Assembly (NCBI RefSeq): GCF_046365375.1
Contig: NZ_JBKEIT010000005.1
Location: forward strand, 186,001-250,000
Source: Butyricimonas muris
GTDB taxonomy: Bacteria > Bacteroidota > Bacteroidia > Bacteroidales > Marinifilaceae
Direction of reading: 5' to 3'
Length of the DNA stretch: 64,000 bases
Made by a program: the position numbers and the translations under genes. Position 1 is the first letter of the stretch; each line of letters opens with the position of its first letter. This document shows, piece by piece, positions 59,445 to 64,000 of this stretch. The notes beneath the pieces are model-generated. The model saw only the letters and a list, made by a program, of their open reading frames with translations. It ran no database searches and was not told the origin of the DNA.

Positions 59445-59577
59445 ACAATCTACTTTACATTATTACTCTACTATTCTTCTATAAAATAAAAGATAGTTAT
59501 TTTTAAAATTAAAGGCACAAAAATAACATTCGCCTCCTCAAGTTGTTTCTACTTTACGGTATGCAATAAAAATTGGT

Positions 59578-59585
59578 TACCTTTG
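59578..59585 (+). promoter_or_regulatory. -7 box of the S4 gene
   Basis: TACCTTTG, about 20 bases upstream of the ATG at 59605; -33 not clear. Confidence 0.5.
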
Positions 59586-59604
59586 TACCCAAAATCTATA
59601 TGCC

Positions 59605-59811
59605 ATGATAACCTTTGAAATAGACACCGAATACATTGAATTAATAAAATTACTGAAAGCCACCCGCATAGCCGAAAGCGGCGCAATGGCAAAGATTCTT
59701 GTCGAAAACGGAGAAGTCACTCGCAACGGTGAACTGGAATCCCGTAAACGGGCAAAAATAACGAAAGGCGAAATCATCACCGCCCTCGGACAAAGCATTA
59801 AAGTGATATAA
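59605..59811 (+). CDS. S4-domain RNA-binding protein (YaaA/RlbA-like)
   Basis: This 68-residue single-S4-domain protein (EYIELIKLLKATRIAESGAMAKILVENGEVTRNGELESRKRAKITKGEII) corresponds to the small RNA-binding proteins of the YaaA/RlbA type, implicated in ribosome assembly. It is monocistronic, with its own -7 box and a terminator. Confidence 0.85.
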   Translation: MITFEIDTEYIELIKLLKATRIAESGAMAKILVENGEVTRNGELESRKRAKITKGEIITALGQSIKVI

Positions 59812-59817
59812 CAAAGA

Positions 59818-59841
59818 AGCCGACTGTAAAAACAGTCGACT
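59818..59841. terminator. Hairpin between the S4 and LruC genes
   Basis: AGCCGACTGT/ACAGTCGACT-type stem with an AAAA loop. It lies between the two convergent genes. Confidence 0.75.
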
Positions 59842-59862
59842 CCCTCGATATACTCAAAACAA

Positions 59863-61824
59863 TCATTTTTTATGTTTGTACCACTCTTTATTTTCTTCCC
59901 CGAACGATGACGCCCATTTCGAAAATTGCGGGTAAGTCACATCAATTCTCTTTCCCTCGTCTTTACTCTTCAAATCTAACGATTCGTTAATAATATGTAT
60001 CGCGAAAGGGAAATTATTATCCGAAACAAAATAAATTCCTTTCTCCGGATCAGACAAATCATGCCCGTAATGCAACAATTTCGTGTCCATCAAATCGGTC
60101 GGTTTGTAATTCGGCAAATGCACTTCGTGCCCCCGTCCCTCGTTCGTGTTCACGATAATAAAAGGATTATAAGGAGGTAACTCCAGTTCATTCGTCTTCG
60201 TGGGCACATTCAATGTCATCTTTACCGTGAACGTTCTCTGCTCCTCCGGGGCATTTATCACATCCAAAGCACTGTCAAATAAAATAATCGTGGCATCATT
60301 CGGTTGCGCATACTCAAGTCCTTTCGCGTCCTTAGCGAAACGAGATTGCCCCGGGTAAGTGGTTTCAACACTCATACTACCAACTTTATACTTTCTAAAC
60401 CCGTACTGATACCCGAAACCACTCTGCAATTGTGCCCCGACATTTTTCACTGTCCACGAGTCCTCTACCCGAACCAACAAATTACCTTTATTCAAAAAAT
60501 GCTTTATATGATATTCAACCACCATATCATTCATATCATAATCGCCTTGATACGGCCAAATATCTTCATAAGCCAAAGTACCCTCGTAAGTCATGGAATA
60601 TGCCACGCTCCCGTCATTCGGGAATTCATCATCCACATCCGGTACTCCATCCCCGTCAGTATCCGTCATATCCTTACCGTCCGGCATACTTCCGTCATTA
60701 TATTCCACGTGGTCATCATCCGCGTCAATGGAAAAAATAAAATCACGATACACGGGTGATGAATTAAAATTCTGATCCTCAAGTCCCACGTAACGCACTT
60801 TTGTATTGGGATCACGCACGATAATCGTGTGGCTGCGTTGTTCTGTATTCAAACTTGTATTCGAGAACCCGATAGAACGTCCGCGTGCGACATCCACTAC
60901 CGTATGATTATTAGCGTCGTATCCTCCCGCCAGAATAAACCACCCGATTGTCACTCCCGCCGGGAAAGTTTCCCTCCACTCCTGCTTTACCTCATCCCAA
61001 TATTTAAGCCGCACGTTATCTCCCAACTGCAAACCACCTTTTTCGGAGAATGTTGCATTCGGGAAAAGGATAATTCTCTGCACTTCTTCCGCTGTCTGTG
61101 GCGGATTGTTTGTCGAGTAATAATAATATCCGACCGTATTCGTACGGGTATTCCCGGAATTATTGATAACCACGATATCCACCGTTGCCCCATCCTTTAT
61201 CACGTTCAAGTTCGCCTCACTATTTTTCACGATATAATCACTCACGTTTGAATCATCCATCTTCAACGTCGCATTCAACATGATTAAACCGTCTGCCGAA
61301 ATATCTTTTTTTCCGCCCAGATTGGAAGGAACACCTTTATCATTCCAAGTCATACCATCTATCACCTTCATACCTGCCGGATAAGTCGAATGCACGTACC
61401 CGTCCTCTCCCGCCCGGGATACCATACTTCTTCCTCTTGAAACCTCCAACGTCTTCACCATAGGCACGGCTATACTCGCCGAATATAAATAAATCTCATT
61501 CACGTAAGTCGGTACTTGAACCGTCTCCGAATACTCGCCATTTTCATCCGTGAACCCTCTGAATAACGGTTTCAGATTTTCTTTTTTCACCGTCCTCCCA
61601 TTTATCGTATCCACGGGATACTCCGCGTAGGCCTCAAAAAACACCTCGTACCCTTTCGGTACATCATACTTCACCTCTGCCGTCAATTTATTTGCCGTAC
61701 GGAAATCAAAATAATCACCGGAACCTTCAGGAGCCTCTTTTTTCGACAAATCCTTATCAACGCATCCCGCCAATAAAAACAACGAGGCAATAATTCCCAA
61801 AACAAACGCCATTCTAAAATTCAT
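59863..61824 (-). CDS. LruC-domain lipoprotein
   Basis: This ~653-residue surface lipoprotein has a perfect lipobox (LLAGC), an immunoglobulin-like N-terminal half and calcium-type repeats DDDHVEYND and DTDGDGVPDVDDEFPND near 400. An LruC domain follows (MTYEGTLAYEDIWPYQGDYDMNDMVVEYHIKHF...). LruC is found in many Bacteroidetes surface proteins; its role is unsettled, and cell contact or biofilm is only suggested. I chose ATG at 61824 over TTG two codons upstream. It lies 83 bases downstream of a prophage gene on the same strand. Confidence 0.85.
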   Translation of the reverse strand: MNFRMAFVLGIIASLFLLAGCVDKDLSKKEAPEGSGDYFDFRTANKLTAEVKYDVPKGYEVFFEAYAEYPVDTINGRTVKKENLKPLFRGFTDENGEYSETVQVPTYVNEIYLYSASIAVPMVKTLEVSRGRSMVSRAGEDGYVHSTYPAGMKVIDGMTWNDKGVPSNLGGKKDISADGLIMLNATLKMDDSNVSDYIVKNSEANLNVIKDGATVDIVVINNSGNTRTNTVGYYYYSTNNPPQTAEEVQRIILFPNATFSEKGGLQLGDNVRLKYWDEVKQEWRETFPAGVTIGWFILAGGYDANNHTVVDVARGRSIGFSNTSLNTEQRSHTIIVRDPNTKVRYVGLEDQNFNSSPVYRDFIFSIDADDDHVEYNDGSMPDGKDMTDTDGDGVPDVDDEFPNDGSVAYSMTYEGTLAYEDIWPYQGDYDMNDMVVEYHIKHFLNKGNLLVRVEDSWTVKNVGAQLQSGFGYQYGFRKYKVGSMSVETTYPGQSRFAKDAKGLEYAQPNDATIILFDSALDVINAPEEQRTFTVKMTLNVPTKTNELELPPYNPFIIVNTNEGRGHEVHLPNYKPTDLMDTKLLHYGHDLSDPEKGIYFVSDNNFPFAIHIINESLDLKSKDEGKRIDVTYPQFSKWASSFGEENKEWYKHKK

Positions 61825-61906
61825 AATCAATACTATTTAGTCATATTTCGATACAAATGTACGACATATTTCTCATTTTATATTTATCGCGACAAAGTAT
61901 TTTTAT

Positions 61907-62332
61907 TCAAACCATTAGACGTACACGATACACAACCACGACCAACACGACAGCAATTACCACGCCACCCCACACGCTCCACACCCAACTCCCAACTCCA
62001 CTCTTTTTGACCTCATCGACACTTGTATTTTGCTCCAGACCTCTTTTTTCACCGGTAGTCAACTTTACCTTCGTCGTATCCAGATCAGTGATTTTCTCTT
62101 TTAGACGGATTCTCGTGTCTATCGTTATTTTCTCGTTCCCAATCGAATCACGTTCCTCCACCCTCCGTATTCTTACATCGAGTAATTTCAATAACTCTGT
62201 ACTCCGAAACAACTGTGCATCAAGTTGAGAGGAACGCACGACCTCCTCATGCACGACATTTCGAATCCGCATCTTCCGGCTTCCACAAGCCACACACAAA
62301 AGAAACACCAAAGAAAAAATCAACCGTTTCAT
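61907..62332 (-). CDS. Putative unimolecular spanin (u-spanin)
   Basis: This 141-residue protein has a lipoprotein signal (lipobox CVAC near 17), a charged helical middle (~20-110, no long hydrophobic run) and one C-terminal transmembrane segment (WSVWGGVVIAVVLVVVVYRV). An outer-membrane lipid anchor at one end and an inner-membrane helix at the other is the defining plan of u-spanins, phage proteins that fuse the two membranes at lysis. It follows endolysin and holin-like genes. Homology to known spanins cannot be seen by eye; the call rests on architecture and position. Confidence 0.6.
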   Translation of the reverse strand: MKRLIFSLVFLLCVACGSRKMRIRNVVHEEVVRSSQLDAQLFRSTELLKLLDVRIRRVEERDSIGNEKITIDTRIRLKEKITDLDTTKVKLTTGEKRGLEQNTSVDEVKKSGVGSWVWSVWGGVVIAVVLVVVVYRVRLMV

Positions 62333-62424
62333 TTTTTAAGTCATTAATAAATTATACCTTTACGCATGCCATGTGGCTCGGCAGTTCATTCGATTGTTCA
62401 AAGTTTGACGATTTTCGGACAAGT

Positions 62425-62451
62425 AAAACGGGAGAATAACTCTCCCGTTTT
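62425..62451 (-). terminator. Terminator after the endolysin
   Basis: The stem AAAACGGGAGA/TCTCCCGTTTT has a five-base loop. It directly follows the endolysin stop on the minus strand, so the spanin gene may need its own promoter or readthrough. Confidence 0.85.
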
Positions 62452-62814
62452 CTAATACAACCAAACAATCTCCTGCTCATGAATCTCCGAATCATCCGCG
62501 TGCACGAAATTTTTCGCGATACCAATCCTTTTGAATCCGGCTTTCAACAACGCCTTCACTATCAAAAAGCGATTCCTTGAAACATCACACCGAATATCAA
62601 CAGCTCTTCCGAGTGTATGTGCCCCCGTTCCGCTTCTTCCTTTTTCTCTATCCCACTCGCTTGACCGGAAAGCGGATGTCAACACAAAAGGTATTTCAGC
62701 AATTTCCCGTGCCGTGTCCAGCTTACTCATCGTCGTTTGCTTCATATTCTGCAACGAACATTCAGGCACACATTGCTGAAACTCTTTTTCTAAAAAATAT
62801 TTACTTACTACCAT
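62452..62814 (-). CDS. Peptidase M15 family endolysin
   Basis: This 120-residue enzyme has the M15 core: FVLTSAFRSSEWDREKGRSGTGAHTLGRAVDIR (the His and Asp of HxxGxAxD are zinc ligands) and the closing FVHADDS (third ligand). M15 peptidases cut peptidoglycan cross-links; in this position it is the phage lysis enzyme. The ATG at 62814 is preferred; the longer frame would overlap the upstream gene. Confidence 0.88.
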   Translation of the reverse strand: MVVSKYFLEKEFQQCVPECSLQNMKQTTMSKLDTAREIAEIPFVLTSAFRSSEWDREKGRSGTGAHTLGRAVDIRCDVSRNRFLIVKALLKAGFKRIGIAKNFVHADDSEIHEQEIVWLY

Positions 62815-62824
62815 AATTCTATTT

Positions 62825-63190
62825 TTAAAATTCACTTGGAGGCAGCCTATCGGGGCACTTTTGCACGTCACACCTCTTCACCTCTGCCAATTTATTCGCA
62901 AGTTCCGAGGAATGCAGCTTATTCAACGTATCAAGGTGTTCCGCCTGCTCTCTCCTCAACTCCCCGTACACGTAATCAACCTTCGCATCCCGTTCTTTCG
63001 TCCGGTTATCCGACCGCTCGATCTGCTGCGTCAAATTATTTATAATATTCAAAAGATTCTGTATCTCCATCGAGTCCGCCGAAGCATCCTCCTTCCGTGC
63101 ATTCGTTTTCCGGTTCACGAAGAACGTAACAATCCACTCTATCGCCTTAAATCCCCCTAATGCCCCCAACAAAGCTAGAAAATCATTCAT
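62825..63190 (-). CDS. Small phage membrane protein, possible holin
   Basis: This 121-residue protein has one N-terminal hydrophobic segment (NDFLALLGALGGFKAIEWIVTFFVN), then a charged helical region that looks like a coiled coil. Its size, orientation and place before the endolysin make it a candidate holin or pinholin-like partner. Holins are too diverse for a sequence call. It has the strongest Shine-Dalgarno in the window. Confidence 0.55.
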   Translation of the reverse strand: MNDFLALLGALGGFKAIEWIVTFFVNRKTNARKEDASADSMEIQNLLNIINNLTQQIERSDNRTKERDAKVDYVYGELRREQAEHLDTLNKLHSSELANKLAEVKRCDVQKCPDRLPPSEF

Positions 63191-63195
63191 TTTAC

Positions 63196-63202
63196 ACCTC
63201 CT
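63196..63202 (-). promoter_or_regulatory. Strong Shine-Dalgarno of the holin-like gene
   Basis: AGGAGGT on the minus strand, five bases before ATG. Such perfect sites are rare in Bacteroidetes chromosomes and fit a phage gene. Confidence 0.65.
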
Positions 63203-63234
63203 CAATAATTAACTTTGACACTCACTTTCATTAA

Positions 63235-64000
63235 TTACCAATCAAATCTTTCCGGATACCATTTTCCATAACTTGATAAATATATCAATGTACAACAACA
63301 CCCTTCTAAAACCCAATGATTACTCCCCTTTGCCGTATCTTTTAAATTCACCCTATGGTTAGTACTTGTATTCACGATTGTAATTATCTGTCCATCTTGT
63401 GCATTTACACTATCAAGATAACAAGGATTATCAGACCCGGTATTTCCCGTCACGTAAACGATTCGTGAGATAACGGGGATTGTACCATTACTGACATATA
63501 CCCATTTCATAGGAATACTGGAAACTTGTCCATTAAAACGACTATGCCCAGAAACGTACAAAGCAAATATATTCTCTTTAGACAAAGAATTCCACTTCCT
63601 AAAAGGAGCAGCTACAAATAAACCGAAATCAGACAAAGCATTAACATCTTTCCATTTATTTGCAGCTTCACTAAAAGTAGTTTCTAACGTAAATACACCT
63701 GCAGTTCTGGCACTCGAAATACTTTCTCCCGGATTACTTCCAATATAAATTGTCCTATCATTTGTTTTAAAAAATAGCTGAAGTCCGGATAATCCCATCG
63801 TATTGCCAGATTTTAACCAAGAATAATCACTTTCTGTTTGTCCAATAATAAATTTCCCAATTTTACCGGATTCAGCTTCAACATTTCCTTTAAAGTTGGC
63901 ATTCCCATTTTCATCCACTGAAAACGTTACTTTTCCGTCTTTCAACCCGAACACCCCCGTCTTTTGCACTTCCACGCCATTTTCGACAACAGTCACTACT
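63235..64000 (-). CDS. Phage tail/host-contact protein (partial)
   Basis: The gene runs off the right edge; about 255 C-terminal residues are visible. The N-terminal part of the visible sequence (GVFGLKDGKVTFSVDENGNANFKGNVEAESGKIGKF) is typical of the repeated strand region found in tail-tip or fibre proteins of siphophages. A cysteine-rich segment, WVLEGCCCTLIYLSS, lies near the C terminus, which ends KWYPERFDW. Most likely it is the receptor-contact part of a tail protein. Confidence 0.65.
   Translation of the reverse strand, partial: VVTVVENGVEVQKTGVFGLKDGKVTFSVDENGNANFKGNVEAESGKIGKFIIGQTESDYSWLKSGNTMGLSGLQLFFKTNDRTIYIGSNPGESISSARTAGVFTLETTFSEAANKWKDVNALSDFGLFVAAPFRKWNSLSKENIFALYVSGHSRFNGQVSSIPMKWVYVSNGTIPVISRIVYVTGNTGSDNPCYLDSVNAQDGQIITIVNTSTNHRVNLKDTAKGSNHWVLEGCCCTLIYLSSYGKWYPERFDW

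Noticed and set aside
61907..64000. Tailocin or contractile injection system
   Set aside because: Only a tail protein and a lysis cassette are seen; no sheath, baseplate or spike gene is within the window.

Overview
The window looks like a chromosomal segment of a gut-type Bacteroidales. The closest fit by gene content is an Odoribacteraceae-like organism (Odoribacter/Butyricimonas); this is inferred from remembered gene neighbourhoods, not from a search. Supporting signs are promoters of the Bacteroidetes form (TTTG or TTG, about 19-20 bases, then TAnnTTTG), lipoproteins with Cys-Ser-Asp-rich N termini, DUF1573, DUF2027-Smr, DUF4925, DUF5053 and LruC proteins, a bifunctional hisB and menaquinone-type redox genes. 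Most genes lack a clear Shine-Dalgarno sequence.

Layout. 1-4768 (+): a heterodisulfide-reductase-like electron transfer operon (HdrB, HdrA and HdrC homologues plus a membrane protein fusing HdrE-like and HdrD-like parts). 4800-9911 (-): a PdxA homologue that has lost its metal-binding histidines, two AT-rich secreted-protein genes, pnp and rpsO. 10029-13250 (+): a DUF1573 protein and mutS2. 13676-17204: an XRE regulator divergent from a coiled-coil lipoprotein gene (interrupted by an in-frame stop) and an outer-membrane protein gene. 17446-19017: a likely small RNA gene and arginine deiminase. 19052-22667 (-): ubiE/menG, a YhiM-like membrane protein, obg and hpt, with purE and an HhH/beta-barrel protein opposite. 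25597-33155 (-): a complete histidine operon, hisG-D-C-B-H-A-F-IE, preceded by a 19-residue leader peptide with seven histidines and a terminator/antiterminator. 33145-37572: three cell-surface lipoproteins. 37820-43369: RluA-type pseudouridine synthase, hutU, DUF2027-Smr and trxB. 43581-44858: tRNA-Pro(GGG) followed by a small islet. 44996-53053: DUF2867, two AraC regulators, a PNPOx-like protein, a coiled-coil lipoprotein, an L,D-transpeptidase-like protein, map and a UPF1-like helicase. 53135-61824: flavodoxin, a B12-binding radical SAM protein, bacterioferritin, NDH-2, an OmpP1/FadL porin, an S4 protein and an LruC lipoprotein. 61907-64000 (-): the end of a prophage late region (tail protein, holin-like protein, M15 endolysin, candidate u-spanin).

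The two most striking observations are these. First, a fully formed histidine attenuator: His codons can pair with the leader end, the leader end can pair with the terminator 5' arm, and the terminator is followed by a T run. Second, many intergenic spacers are degenerate tandem arrays with strict 7-, 9- or 11-base periods. Several of them fold back on themselves, and three lie inside the his operon, dividing it into GD, CB, HA and F-IE blocks.

Functional links: the Hdr-like operon, UbiE/MenG and NDH-2 point to menaquinone-based electron transport. Flavodoxin next to the radical SAM enzyme suggests a donor-acceptor pair. Arginine deiminase and the YhiM-like protein could both relate to acid stress, but this is only suggestive.
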